Source: Periplaneta americana
Taxonomy: Eukaryota; Arthropoda; Insecta; Blattodea; Blattidae
DNA: 64,000 bases
Assembly (NCBI RefSeq): GCF_040183065.1
Contig: NC_091126.1
Location: 147,028,204 to 147,092,203 of the forward strand
Direction of reading: 5' to 3'
Shown: positions 52,714 to 64,000 of the stretch, piece by piece
Numbering within the stretch: position 1 is the first letter of the stretch
Layout of the letters: every line of letters starts with the position of its first letter
Notes under the pieces: generated by a model
Database searches by the model: none
The model's input: only the letters and a program-made list of their open reading frames with translations
Told to the model about the DNA's origin: nothing
Made by a program: the position numbers and the translations under genes

Positions 52714-54670
52714 CAGTAGAGCATCGATTATCTGAATACCGATGAACTGAAACATCGGTTAACCAAAAGCGTTCCAGTCGGAAAATTCAAATTTGTGCAT
52801 GTGTCATGAAGTTCCACTAGTGCTGTTTGCGAGATTAAGTGACAACAAACGAGTCTCAGTTCTGAAGCAAAAAAAAAGTTTGGACTTCTTTTCCTAAACT
52901 GTAGGCCATTTTGAATTTGTCAAACTAGGCTAGTCAGTTCTCTGTGTTATTTGTAAGACGTGTGATACAAAATATATATCATTGTCGTTCCTGCAATAAC
53001 TCCTATGTGACATACAGTATTTGGGTGAATATTCTGAAATGGGCAAATATGAATAACAAAACTGGAAAAAATATATTATATTAAATTGTGTGCTTTTTTC
53101 CTCACATTGGTTACATTTGCTCCTATTATTGAAGATTCTTGTATCAGTTGAGCTTAAAAAAAATTTTATGCGAGATTTTCTAATTAAAAAAAAAAAGCCA
53201 AGGGATTGTTGTTATCTTTCCCTTACAGCCCATTGTTTAAGGTATCTTCTAAACTACTGTACTTCAGATTTCACTTGTCTTCGAACATTTCTTTTTTCAC
53301 GATCAGTCATATCTGCTATTTTCTTTCTTTTTTTATATTCTTTGCCATAGTCCCTTTTTTTCTGCAACTCCTTTTCAGTCATATTTGCCCTCTGCCTACG
53401 TATCTTCTCCCTTTCATATTTCCTACTTTCATCATCAGACTTTTTTTTCTTTCCTATAAACAATCACATGAAATAATATTCGAAGTTACGTATACACCGG
53501 TATTTAATAATTGTGAGTTAAATGAAACCTCGTCCCACAATAAAGGGACCGAAGTTACAGGGACCATTGTTACAAATTAATATAATTTCCGCAATCGTTC
53601 TGACAAAATAAATCGTTAAAAATATCATGGAGGTTAGATTTTTTAGTCGACAAACATTGTAATGTTTAGCATATACTACGAAAGTTCAGTATATACAAAC
53701 TATATTTAATGCCACCTGGGACCAGTTACCAATAGAAAACATAACATTCAGTCATCAGTGATGATTTTTGTACTTTTCAATAAAATAAATGACGATAATG
53801 GACGAAAAGTTTTTCAACTGGCGCCATGTTGACCTCTCATCACTATCAACCGTTAAAATTTACCACATGAAGCAAAATTGTCTTTTGTGTAGCTCTTTTA
53901 TTTCGAGGAACCGGTGCTACGAAATTTTTGGGGACAAACTTTACCTTAAAGTTGTGTCCTTTCAGAATTAAACAAACAACAATTCCTGTCTTTCATAAGT
54001 ATTTTAACTATTTATTTTTATAATCTTGGCCGAGGAAATAAAATCAAATCGAAACATTCCAAGAAAAACTTAGTAAAACAGAGTAAAATGTAGTTGGGGA
54101 CATAGGGACCGTAGTCACATTTTGACGTTTGGACGTTATTTTTTAATTATAAATTTTAAAATTAATCCTTTTATACTCTGTTTCCAACTAAAACATGTGA
54201 GAGTTAGTTAATTAAACGCAAAAGTAATCAGTTAACATTTTCAAGAAACTCCTTAAATCAGCCGGGACATACATTTACCCATTTCAGAATATTCACCCAT
54301 TTATAGATTTTCAGATGTTTGCTCTATTAAATAACTTAAATAGTGATACAGCAAATAATAAAATCTCCTATATGTAATTATATTTCTTTCTTTCGAAAAT
54401 GTAAGAATTTACAATCTCCTATGTACCACTGCCATAGAATGAATAAATATTGTTTTTTTTCTCCCTACTGAAAAATGTTATATTTTGTACATAGGAGTTA
54501 TGTCTGGAATGACGATATGTACAGTTTTGTGTTTAATATCAGTGTTTCTTTGTTTCATACTGCTCCTATGACAGGGTACAATTTGTTTTCGTAAATGATC
54601 GGTTATCCAAAAAATCAGTTATCCAAACATCCCCCATCCCCAATTGTTTCAGATAATCAATGCTCTACTG
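52714..54670. mobile_element. pogo/Tigger-like non-autonomous element with long TIRs, TA TSD
   Basis: CAGTAGAGCATCGATTATCTGAA (left) is inverted at the right end, with TA at 52712-52713 and 54671-54672. Further inside, 52974-53011 matches the inverse of 54491-54527, and 53022-53050 matches the inverse of 54281-54309, so the inverted region is some 340-390 bp with indels. The CAGTAGAGC.TCGATTATC end is pogo/Tigger-like. A lysine-rich frame (53254-53463, -) is its only ORF of note. GGGACC..GTTAC words cluster at 53546-53570 and 54100. Confidence 0.75.
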
Positions 54671-54745
54671 TATATTCATTTTTCTTGTATCACAGGACAG
54701 AAACCCATTTTTGGTTAATAAAAAATTCATTCATTCATCAACATA
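54671..54745 (+). mobile_element. LINE 3' end, (TTCA)n tail
   Basis: CCATTTTTGGTTAATAAAAA followed by TTCATTCATTCAT resembles the tails of the RNase H LINE copies at 25150 and 58555. Taken as the 3' terminus of the nested LINE beginning near 46020. Confidence 0.45.
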
Positions 54746-56056
54746 GCCTAAATCCGTTCTAAGAGAGGAAAAAATGGACACAAAATGATTAAATGTGTGC
54801 AATTCTGACTCTCAACTTATTTATTTTCGTCTTTACATCATAGGGAAAACCATTTGACTTTCTCTTTTCTTTTTATCTTTTTTATGCTTAGCAGTTTCTG
54901 CACTTTACAGAAAAAAATGGGGCAAATTGATAACCATTACTTTTTAGGAAGCAGAGCAACTCTCAAATGGACCTCTTCGTCAAATTCTATTAAGTGTACA
55001 TTATGATCCCACAAGCACAGATCGTGGTAGGACAGTTATTCCATGAAGGAAAAAGAAAATATGACAAAACTTGCTTACATAATGTTGCATACAAACAATC
55101 ACAGAAATCCATTATACTATTTTATGCAGGTCTTCAACGACTTAAACAACTTAAAATAACATCACGGTCCACTTGCAACATAAAGGATATCAGAACATAT
55201 TCCAAGTAGTTTAAAAACCAGCACCATTCAGTAACAGAAATATTACATCACAGGAGTAAAATAATGAAGTACTTTAATACAATGAATCTTTATGTTTTAA
55301 TAAATAAAAGTAATAAAGAACTTCACCTCAAAAAAAAAAATTCAAATTCATTTTCTTCCTCTAACTCTTCCCCTCGAATGTAATTTTTTTATTTACCATT
55401 TTATTTTTATCGAGCTTGTTAACAGGAGACATCATTTCTTATTTAAGTGAAACCCACATTTTATTTGCTACATATTTTCCAGATCTCAATAACATCCAAT
55501 TCCTTCTCATATTTGTTATGCATTTCATTTCAAAACTGAGTATTATCCAAAGCCATACCAAAATACATATGAAAAATAAGTTAACTGTAGGCTTGTTGAG
55601 AACAATACCCCAATGCAAAAAAATAAATTAAAAAAATCACAATGTTTTTACGTTCCTATTCCCTCCGAATTTATTTCAAATCTTTATTTCTTGTATCCTT
55701 CACATTTACTTCAGTGTCTGTTCAATGAATCTCAGTACAATACTGCAACGTCCTTCAGTCTCCAGTCCATTACTCCAATATAATACTCAGGCTGTTATGA
55801 TTTCTGGGAAGAAGAATTATTGGAAAACTAACATTTTCGTTTATTTTTACAGCAGTTTCAAATTTTACCCCTAGGTGGAGATGTTGAGATTTATTTCCGC
55901 AGTAGGAGTCATATTATGGATCTGAAATAAAACAACCATCAAAAGATTAACAAAATATAATAAGATATGAATACTGCTATTACCATGATTTAACATAAAA
56001 TGTACAACTTCTAGAAATTAGTAGAATGTGTCATATTGATATGAAGGAACAAATTA
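54746..56056. other. No gene recognised
   Basis: AT-rich. Open frames at 54994-55209 and 55416-55631 have no recognisable motifs. Confidence 0.35.
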
Positions 56057-56064
56057 TTGATAAC

Positions 56065-57019
56065 TAGGAGGCGGATATTGATGACCTAAAAATCTACTTA
56101 AAATGATCATTAAAATGCCCTAAAACTAATGGGAATATACAAAAATTTAAAAGAAAATTAAATTTAAATATTATTCACCATACTCGCACAACTTCTTAAA
56201 AATTAGTCACCTTGTTTCAATGACCACCCTGCAAATCTCGGAGTGAGGAGGCAACAAAATGAAAGTTTTAAGGGAAAACTATAGATTTTAATGAGGGTTT
56301 ACAATGTGTTTCAATCAGGGGTGGTCCATGTCAGTGCCTTCATTCTGTCCCCTCCTCCTTCCGCGCTTCACTTTTGCTACCAGATCTACCAGATCAGGGA
56401 GTGTGAATGACGAAACAAAAAGTGTGCCCAGCGTGCATTCTTGCAATCTTTATGTTAAAAATACTGTCTACTACAGTAGACATCCCTTCCGAACCACGTC
56501 CTGTCCAGGACACGGTGAAAGTTCCCCCCCCCTTCCAAACATAAATTCTAAAGACACCCTCGTACCAAAAAGAACAGTAGCAGTCAAAGCCCTCACTTAA
56601 ACTAAGCTGCTGTCAAGCATTTTATATTACTTCCGTTGTGTGAAGTGAAGCCTTCAGTAGAATGAGGGATGGACTTTAGAGTCTGCCCAAACTACAAAAC
56701 TCAAACTTCACTGTTATTCACTTATTCAGTAGGTAATTACTACTGACCTATTTGCTTAGAAAATGATTTAACAGACCCATTGGTAAAGAAGAAAGTAAAA
56801 TGCATTCCAAATGATCTAAAAGTTCTTCAAAGTATTAAAAATAACCAAAAAATGCTGAGAAAAATATAAAAATGACCTATTAATTCAAAAACGTCAAGAA
56901 ATGCAATATTAGAAATTATTTTTTTACGTTATATTAACATAGAAAGGATTTCTATATTAATAGGCATTGTCCTAATGTGAAAAATAAGAAGATGACTTTT
57001 CATCAACATCTGCCCCCTA
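56065..57019. mobile_element. Unclassified DNA transposon (TIR TAGGGGGCGG), copy 2, 8-bp TSD
   Basis: TIR TAGGAGGCGGATATTGATGA at the left, inverse TAGGGGGCAGATGTTGATGA at the right, flanked by TTGATAAC (56057) and TTGATAAT (57020). The body matches copy 1 closely, without the Helitron (955 against 888 bp). GAGGCAAC, CACGGTGAAAGT and the long A/T end are shared. No ORF. Confidence 0.88.
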
Positions 57020-57027
57020 TTGATAAT

Positions 57028-57655
57028 ATTTCATTTTTGCACAATACTGTGTGATTATTCTTCTTCTAAGAAGAATATGTTTTAATCACGATTTTGTTTG
57101 TGTAATGTATTCTGGCACTGGTCATTATTCCTACATTGGATTCAAATCCAATTCACAGACTAATTTGATAGTTTGGTATTTTCAACATACAGACTCAGAA
57201 ACAAAATTTGGGCCATCTATTCTGTTTCTGGGACTGTACATGAAAAGGTAAGCTGATGACACAAGAGATACAACCTTAATGCTTTAACAATTTCTTGAAG
57301 CAGTGATTTGCACAAGGCAAGGAAACTTCCTTTTTATGAGGTGTCATTTACAAAGCAATAAAAGCATTTACAAAGATTAATCCTTAGGGTCATTTACGCA
57401 AAAAAAAAAGGTTGGTATGTATATGGCTAGATTTTTAGTAATATACAGAAATATGATTTTTACTTCAAAAGAGTAAAAATAATTGTGTTCTCTATGACAC
57501 AAATAGTACAGTTCACCAAAGCAAGTTCAAATATTAAGTCAGAACTGCAACAGAGCTTTGACTGTCATCATTCATTCATTCCACAAAACAGCAATAGTTA
57601 TTGAAATGATAATCAAATCATTATGTCTATTTTGGCCTGTGTATATAATTCATTA
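57028..57655. other. No gene recognised
   Basis: AT-rich spacer; nothing beyond a short A run at 57400. Confidence 0.35.
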
Positions 57656-57659
57656 GAAA

Positions 57660-58560
57660 TCCCTCGGCTGAAGTTCCGGATTTGTATCTACTCTGATAGC
57701 CAGAGTACTTTAAGGCATTAAGTGCAGTCAAAACAGTGTCCAAATTGGTATGGCAATGCCAGAGGACACTGGATCGTTTCAGTTCCTGATGCTCTGTAAC
57801 ACTACATTGGGTACCAGAACACACGGGAATCAGAGGTAATGAAATTCCTGATAGGTTGGCGAGGGAGGACTCGGCAAATACCTCTATGTGGCCAGAACCT
57901 GTCCTTGGTATCACTCCATAGAGGACCAGATGGGAAATCACGCAATGGCTGATTCACCAGCATGGCACACTATGGAGAAATCTCACTAATGCTAGGCAAC
58001 TCAAACACTGCTAGAGAGTCCTATAGGTATCATGCAAGCAAAAGTCAGCTCGAACTCCTTGCAGCACACATGCTATACCCCTCTCACATCCCTGCAGTAG
58101 GCGTGAGAGCATGCTGGGAACGGGTGCATACGTCATCTGTGCGAGAGAGTCATGCCCACTGGTTTCTGCGCACTGAGTTTTCCTTGTTGGATGTCTATAG
58201 CAGAAAGATCGATAGGATACTCTTATCCTTTAACCATGCACAGCTTAGGGGTATAGTGGGCCCATTAAGAGGACACAACACTGACTACAGGCTCCACATA
58301 CAGGAATTGCGGAAGAGAAATGAAATCTTCTCTGCATATATTATGCGATTGTGAGCTTTTTGTCCACAATCAGATATGTTCTCTTGGGCTCAAATAGGCT
58401 AGAACCAAAGGATATAAGGAAAGCAGACCCAAGAGCAATCCTGGCCTTCAAGGAGGCCTCGAGACTTGGAAAAAAAATTCGAGTTATCTGGGGCACAATG
58501 GACCCACTTAAGTGGTCTATGTGCATGGGACCAAAAGGGCCTGACCCATTCCAATTCATT
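57660..58560 (+). pseudogene. LINE family C: RNase H and C-terminal region, decayed
   Basis: From the left: KALSAVKTVSKLVWQCQRTL, HWVPEHTGIRGNEIPDRLAR (RNase H), EPVLGITP, then SQLELLAAHMLYPSHI and SRKIDRILLSFNHAQLRGIV, and a last block down to the tail CAATTCATTTATTCATT. Several stops and frame changes. The region lacks the zinc-knuckle cysteines still seen in the 24755 copy. RNase H removes the RNA strand during reverse transcription. Confidence 0.8.
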
Positions 58561-60352
58561 TATTCATTATGCCTGTGCAATCGCATGAAACCAACACATC
58601 CAATATTCAGGCATATTCTAGTAACATTTCTCGTCATAAAATTAATATAGCCTACGTATTATTAAAATTGTAACAAAGTTCGTTTGCAGTTCACTGACAT
58701 ATATTTGTCGATGATGTGCACTTACATCTCAAATGCTACTATGAACTCACTGGCTGTCTCTATAGTATCATCAACGTTTCTTATCGCAAAATTAATTCAT
58801 AAAGATGAGAACACGTTACATTTTGAAATTTGCTAATTGGGAACTAAGAAAGCAGAGGGTAAAATACATGAAATTTCAGTATCTTTGTAGTTAAAACAGT
58901 ACGTTTTGCTAGATATTGTATATTACTTATGCTCCGTTATGGTTTTTGAAGTAATATTTAATGTAATTGAACTAAAATGAAATATCTACAGCTTTCTGAA
59001 TTCATCGAAAGTTTGGAAACTTACTTTTGCCTTGTTACTCCATCACCTCAAGTCTTCCATTCTTTCTTCCTCCTTATTTTGAAGAATAACGCCTTCTGTT
59101 TGAGTGACTTCCGAAACTGTAACAACAATTCATACACTTGAAACTTTAAGATATGTATGACATTCTTTAATAATTAAATATATATTTCATCCGAATTTTT
59201 ACAAGTATAAAACTATTCTTATTACTTCCATCAGACTGCCGATATGAATGAGATCAGGGAATATGTCAGCTAATGTTTAACATTCAAAACATGTTGACTA
59301 TTATTATTATTTATTATGGTGTAGTTAAGGCCATCAGGCCTTCTCTTCCACAACACCAGAAATATAACTAAATTAATGAAAGGAAATGAAACTATAAACA
59401 ATGTGTCCATAAGTTCGTTTACTTCTTGTTGCATAATATGTTGCACAAATAATTACAAAACTGTTATTTTATTGTGGAGAATTTTACATATTAACATAAA
59501 CTGTTCGCATCAACATTTTAAGTTTAGAATGGAAGCTATTTTGAGCTTTAATAAAAAAGAATTTATATTGTGATTTTAATTTAGCACATCTATCTTCCGT
59601 AACTGTAGACAGAAATTAGTGTATATATAATTGTTACTTCGTCTCTTAGATAGTAGATAATCAGTACTCAATTGTAGTATTAAAATACGACAAATTGAAT
59701 GTGTGGGGTATCATACATGACATTATGCTTAATTATAATGTATAATTGCGAATATAGGAATATAAGTTAAATATACCAGTAGTAAACATAACCTATAATT
59801 TCCATATGACATAACATACATATGTAATGGCAGGGCATTGGAGACCACTAAAATTAGACAGAAAGGGGCAACTGGTACAGTAAACATAACCTATAATTTC
59901 AACATATCTAAATATGTGCGCGGTGCAACTGAAAATTATTGAATCGTGCATAAATGAATGTACAAGAATTTTACAATATTTAATCGAAATAAAGGCAGGT
60001 ATTACACATACGAACAACGTAATTTTCCCACCAAAAATAATATTACACCTTAACTCACAAGTGAATTATGTCTGAAGTGTCTCATAATCATTGTATTAAT
60101 GCAATTACATTACATTTTAGAGAAATATATGTTGCTCTTTATGCATTCCAATTAATTTATATGGTTAAAATGCTGCTCTTTGTGATTGAGTTAAGGGAGT
60201 CACATGGTCTGCCTTAAGGCCTGCATTAGATCACGATAGCAGTGGCACAGTCTATTGTTCCTAGTACTCACAGCACTCCCAGCGGCTAGCAACTAACGCG
60301 AGAAATGCAGGAAATCATCCCAAGCTTCGTGACTGTATATACTAGACTGTGG
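58561..60352. other. No gene recognised
   Basis: AT-rich. GGTGTAGTTAAGGCCATCAG at 59317 may be the end of an old retroelement. AAACATAACCTATAATTTC occurs twice (59783, 59883). Confidence 0.35.
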
Positions 60353-61391
60353 TAGTGAAACCTGTCTAAAGCAGCCATCTGAAGTTACCTCGTAAAATGG
60401 CCGTTTTATCAGGTGGTCGCTTGATTAAGGTTGCGGTTTTTTATGAAACAGCATGAAAGTACTGAATTTCATTGACTTTTTAGTACTGTGTGCATACAAC
60501 AATCGTGCATATTGATGTCAGCCTCTTCCATTCTTGCAACTAGCCTTTTCAAAACTCAATTTCTTCGCCCTCGCACACTTGAATCATTCGTAAACGAAAT
60601 CATTCACATTACTAAACACAGATTCTCTCTTCTTTTTTGGGCACCATGCATATTTTCCTCCCATTCTTTTAACATTTCATCTTAATTATACAGTGTATTT
60701 GTGTCCTTCCACATTTGAATATTTCTGCAATTTTTTTCGCAGATGTTCCCTTCTCACTTTCTTCAATCATTTTTCGTCTCACCTCTAAACTTAATACCAC
60801 TCTAGATTTATTGTTAGACATGATTTCTCTCTCAAACTAACGTCACAGTTCCTCTGAATCAACTGAATGAAAAGAAGAAAAATTCGTAAAAGCTGGTCCA
60901 AATAGAAAAAGATGGAAAGAGGAGAAAAAAAAATTCGAATGGTTAACTACTGACCTAAAACATACTGTGACATTTTCGATAGAAAACGTCCGGTGTTTCA
61001 ATCCTTTAAAAACGAGTAAGAATTTATAGCTGTGCAGGGTCGGAGTGGAAAGTGACAAAAGAGTCATAAAGCAGTAACCAACTAACCCCAAGATATGGAG
61101 GGTGTACTGTTGTACACTTAGCTATTGTACTCGTGATATTGCTCTCTGTCCTCTAACCATCGAAAAAATAGGTCAGACAGTATCCGTGAAAAAATTTTTT
61201 GTTGGACAGTGACTGTTACAGTCAGATTCCAATCCAAACAGACACTGGCCACTGGCCGAAGCATGAGGTGGCCGCTAAATAAAGAGACAATTTGTATTGA
61301 TCTTATGGCAAATCCAATTGGTTCCAGAGAAAATTGGCCTTTTGGCCAGGTGGCCGTTTAAATGAAGTGACCGCAAAGGCAGGTTTCACTG
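60353..61391 (-). mobile_element. pogo/Tigger element, TA TSD
   Basis: Left TIR TAGTGAAACCTGTCTAAAGC; right end, inverted, CAGTGAAACCTGCCTTTGCG; both continue with GGCCGTTT..CAGGTGG.CG. TA follows at 61392-61393. The transposase lies on - and has only its DNA-binding half. Confidence 0.8.
60530..60821 (-). pseudogene. pogo transposase N-terminal DNA-binding region
   Basis: From ATG 60821: MSNNKSRVVLSLEVRRKMIE, ESEKGTSAKKIAEIFKCGRT, QIHCIIKMKC and a stop at 60669; after it FVYE and FKCARAKKLSFE. These are the CENP-B/pogo psq-type helix-turn-helix and the start of the second (CENP-B) domain (..VxxFVYEWFxxARxxNxPxSG). The DDE domain is deleted. Stops follow within the second domain. Alternative: a captured host CENP-B-like gene, but the flanking TIRs argue for a transposon. 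Confidence 0.78.
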
Positions 61392-61462
61392 TATTACCTC
61401 TAGCATATACTCAGTGATGAACTCTTATCTGTAAACTCTCAGTGACTCTTTACGTTACTTAC

Positions 61463-61915
61463 TTTCAATTTTCCCCATTTCTGTATTCTGCTTTTTCTGG
61501 ATACAATTGGCAGTGGCTGTCCCTTGCTGCATGGCCGCAAGTCTCATGGAAGAGAAACCAGGCGGAGGTGGGGCCATCATTATTGAACCTGAGTTTGGCG
61601 ACCCAACTATATGATTCTGCTGTCCATTGCTACCTGCAGCCCAATCCGTTGACCCAGCATAGAACATGCAGCTGTTCTCTTCAGACGACAATGGGCGCAG
61701 CCAGTGGCCTGAGCTGCTTTGTTGCAGCTGATGGAGATGCGGCATGGCCTGAGGGTTGGCTGAGCTCTGCTCTGCCGGCTGAAGGAGTGAGTTTGAACTA
61801 TGATGAAGCAGATGCACACCAGGTGTCGCTGCAAGGAAGTTGTGTGGACGGGAACTGGACACAATCGCAGGATCCAGAGCTGTCCAATCTGTGCAAGGTC
61901 CAACACCACTCCAAC
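61463..61915 (-). CDS. Internal exon of a Ser/Gln/Pro-rich host protein
   Basis: The 453-nt exon is read leftwards. The acceptor CTAG (at 61917-61916) follows a pyrimidine-rich tract, and the donor GTAAGT is at 61462-61457. Both borders are phase 1, so the exon can be skipped without a frame change. The reading frame is open throughout: CTDWTALDPAIVSSSRPHNF, HHSSNSLLQPAEQSS, MPHLHQLQQSSSGHW, SIMMAPPPPGFSSM and AAMQQGTATANC. It is low-complexity, with histidine, glutamine, serine and a polyproline PPPPGF. No catalytic domain. It loosely recalls the C-terminal part of CNOT4-type or similar RNA-regulatory proteins, but I am not sure. The overlapping + frame is a shadow. Other exons are outside the window or unrecognised. 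Confidence 0.6.
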
Positions 61916-61957
61916 CTAGTTTACAAATAGAGTGACAAAGGAAAATCGATCAGAGAA

Positions 61958-62212
61958 GTCAATGTTGTAGAAAGCAATGCAAAATTTTATGTGAAATTAA
62001 TGTTATAGGCAGCATTATATGTGAAATCACTGTTGTGGAAACAAATGCAGTATCATAATATGTGGAATGTCTGTTATGGAAACTAATGGTGTACTATATG
62101 TTGATATATGAAATCAATGTTTGAAACTAATGCAGTATATTTGAAACAGTTGTTGTGAAAACTAACAACTAATGCAGTGTCAGAGTTGAAATTATGAAAT
62201 CTATTGCAGTAC
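61958..62212. repeat. Degenerate minisatellite beside the exon
   Basis: Five or six units of 40-50 bp based on GTGAAATCAATGTTGTGGAA and ACTAATGCAGTAT. It begins about 40 bp upstream (on -) of the acceptor of the 61463-61915 exon. Confidence 0.7.
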
Positions 62213-63250
62213 AGAGAAATACCTTATATCCAGTAACCAAATAACCAAAAATTCCAAAACAATTGCACTTTTGAATACGGAAAAGAGAAATGAAAACATG
62301 AGGTAGAGTAGTAAATAAGTTGCAAATAATTCAAGTAGTGACCTACATTTCTGAATGAGGCTCCTGAAGCTATTACAGCTAGACGACAATATTATCGACG
62401 TGAGCACAAGCACAGCCATCTAGATCGCTAGCTTTGCATAAGGAAAACACTATTTCCAAAATGGGCAAGAACCTATGTTCCCTCCACCGATTTCTGTTAC
62501 ATGCTATTGTATGTCCAAAACAAACTTGTTCCTGAAGTAAACAAAGAGGAATGGCAGTCACCTTGTACAATTTTCACGATTGGAAATAGGACGTTTTGTG
62601 CACACCTAATTAATATGCTTCCACCAAAAGTAATTCCTCTTTAATCATAATATTTTTGTGAAATAGTGATGATAATACTACAGCTAAGTGACATGTGAAG
62701 TTCGTTAATGCTTTTAATTTGTTTTTTTATAAGATATGAACCATAATTATAATTTAATTTGAAGTAATTTGACTAAATGAATGTTACTGCTGAAGACTGC
62801 AATCATGCACATTAATATCAGAGAATACCATATTCAGCACACGTTAGATTACCATTAGGGACCATGATGTAGTTGTTATTGTTATCCATCTTAGGAGCTA
62901 TGAATGTTTTGACAGCAGTTGCAAGATAAAGAGTTTTAAGTTAAGTTATGGTTCATTTAATGACACTCGCAACTGCAGAGGTTATGTAAGAGTTGCCGGT
63001 GTGCCGGAATTTTGTTCTGCAGGAGTTCTTTTACATGCCAGTAAATCTACTGACATGAGCCTGTCGCATTTAAGCACACTTAAATAAATAGTTTTATATT
63101 TCTGTTTCTCAGCATGACTCTTCCTTGAAGTGTAGGAACAGTGCCACTTTCGAACTCACACAAATTAGGTCTTTATTTCAAAACATAATTTAAAAAGTAA
63201 TCACGGAGGATTGGTTAAATAGTGTTCAACACTTAATTAAGGAAGATATA
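62213..63250. other. No gene recognised
   Basis: AT-rich DNA presumed to be intron upstream of the - strand exon. No coding or repeat signature seen. Confidence 0.35.
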
Positions 63251-63307
63251 TTTTGGAACTTGGATGGTCTGACCGATACCATAGTATAGAGGGCTGTTAT
63301 TACCAGA

Positions 63308-63444
63308 CAGCAGATTTTCGGTCCCTACACAGCGACACAGATGTCACATTTCTTGGCGTACAGAGGGGCCAAATCAACGAGTTCAATGACCTCCGTGTAA
63401 CTGATGTACATCTGACGTTCAGTATCAGGACCGAAAATCTGCTG
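63308..63444. repeat. 17-bp perfect inverted repeat, small MITE candidate
   Basis: CAGCAGATTTTCGGTCC (63308-63324) is inverted exactly at 63428-63444. The 137-bp unit lies inside an otherwise open + frame. No target duplication seen. Confidence 0.6.
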
Positions 63445-63673
63445 ACTAACAGCAGGTCTATTGATGAGGAGAGGGGGAAGGAAAAGGTTCCTTATCGGAT
63501 ATTGAACAAGTGCAAGAGTATGAATGAGGTAGGCTTATCTATATTAATGCTAAAAGTAATTAATAATTATATGATTATCTCAATATGTATTAAAATATGC
63601 AAAATATGCAAATACGTGGGCATCCTTGTCGGACACCAGAAGAAATCAGCCTGGAAGACGGTTTCTTCTGGTA

Positions 63674-63681
<8 letters not shown>

Positions 63682-63740
<59 letters not shown>
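63682..63740. repeat. (TA)n microsatellite
   Basis: About 29 uninterrupted TA units. Confidence 0.95.
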
Positions 63741-63743
<3 letters not shown>

Positions 63744-63754
63744 TACCATGATAC

Positions 63755-64000
63755 GTGAATTCAGGAAAACAAGACATGGTCACATACCAATAAACCACAA
63801 TTTAAATTTGGACGTAGTTATTTGCAGATGATTTAGCTTTGCTACCCTATTCAGAGGACGATTTACAAAGGTCCATAATCAATTTGAAACTAATAGCAGA
63901 CAAATACTCCATGGAAATTTCTACCGACAAAACCAAAATTATGACTTTTTGTGGCAAAGAGCCCATTTCTAGCAAGATTTAATTAATGGAAGAATTTAAA
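63755..64000 (+). pseudogene. LINE reverse transcriptase fragment, runs off the window
   Basis: In the frame at 63818: LFADDLALLPYSEDDLQRSI, INLKLIADKYSMEISTDKTK, IMTFCGKEPISSK, then TAA. FADD is the catalytic Asp pair of the RT palm; SxxKTKxMxFxGKxP is typical of one insect LINE group. A single-base shift separates it from the upstream frame. The rest lies beyond the right edge. Confidence 0.75.

Noticed and set aside
53254..53463. Lysine/glutamate-rich minus-strand ORF in the pogo-like element
   Set aside because: Repeated MT-D/E-R/K-E-type words suggest a degenerate charged repeat rather than a transposase or host domain.
61442..61930. 162-codon + strand open frame over the minus-strand exon
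   Set aside because: The minus strand has matching splice sites, phase-consistent borders and protein-like low-complexity composition; the + frame has no such support and is a shadow.

Overview
This is non-coding-rich nuclear DNA from an insect, very probably a cockroach (Blattodea). Introns with GT..AG borders, a split degenerin/ENaC channel gene, many tRNA-derived SINEs, a LINE whose 3' end recurs four times, and dense nested DNA transposons all point this way. The link to cockroach rests on recognising the LINE and SINE families, not on a search. No operons, CRISPR arrays or true tRNA/rRNA genes were seen.

Host genes are few. From 1246 to 13227 five + strand exons join in frame (271 codons) into the C-terminal half of a pickpocket-type DEG/ENaC sodium channel: the cysteine-rich extracellular domain, pre-TM2, the GxS selectivity filter and TM2. 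Its introns hold a Penelope-like element, a snap-back mariner, a snap-back Tc1 and a triple-nested stack (mariner 8260-12706, carrying an hAT at 8955-11750 and a SINE at 12161-12417). Near the right end, a - strand exon at 61463-61915 looks like part of a Ser/Gln/Pro-rich nuclear protein. A retrocopy-like acidic pseudogene lies at 32208-32580.

The rest is mobile DNA. 14-25 kb: a decayed Tc1, LINE fragments, one near full-length LINE (17094-20489, - strand; EN then RT) split by a second LINE with a 13-bp target duplication, RNase H LINE pieces and decayed IS630-like transposase pieces. 25-31 kb: a TTAA-flanked piggyBac-like element and minisatellites. 32-43 kb: Tc1 and hAT fragments, SINEs, a symmetrical MITE, a Harbinger element whose Myb/SANT ORF still has a TATA box, and two arrays of a short near-palindromic word. 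43-45 kb: LINE and SINE copies. 46-54.7 kb: an old LINE (ORF1 remnant, RT C-terminus, long 3' UTR) split by a SINE, by an unclassified 8-bp-TSD transposon that itself carries a Helitron, by two Harbinger elements forming a 2.78-kb inverted repeat, and by a long-TIR pogo-like element. 56-61.4 kb: a second copy of the 8-bp-TSD family (giving the Helitron's empty site), an RNase H LINE and a pogo/Tigger element with its HTH.

I found no convincing new multi-gene system. The most informative structures are the nested stacks with readable target duplications, the Helitron with its empty site, the inverted Harbinger pair, the recurring snap-back design of Tc1/mariner elements, and the Penelope-like element with inverted hammerhead-like termini.
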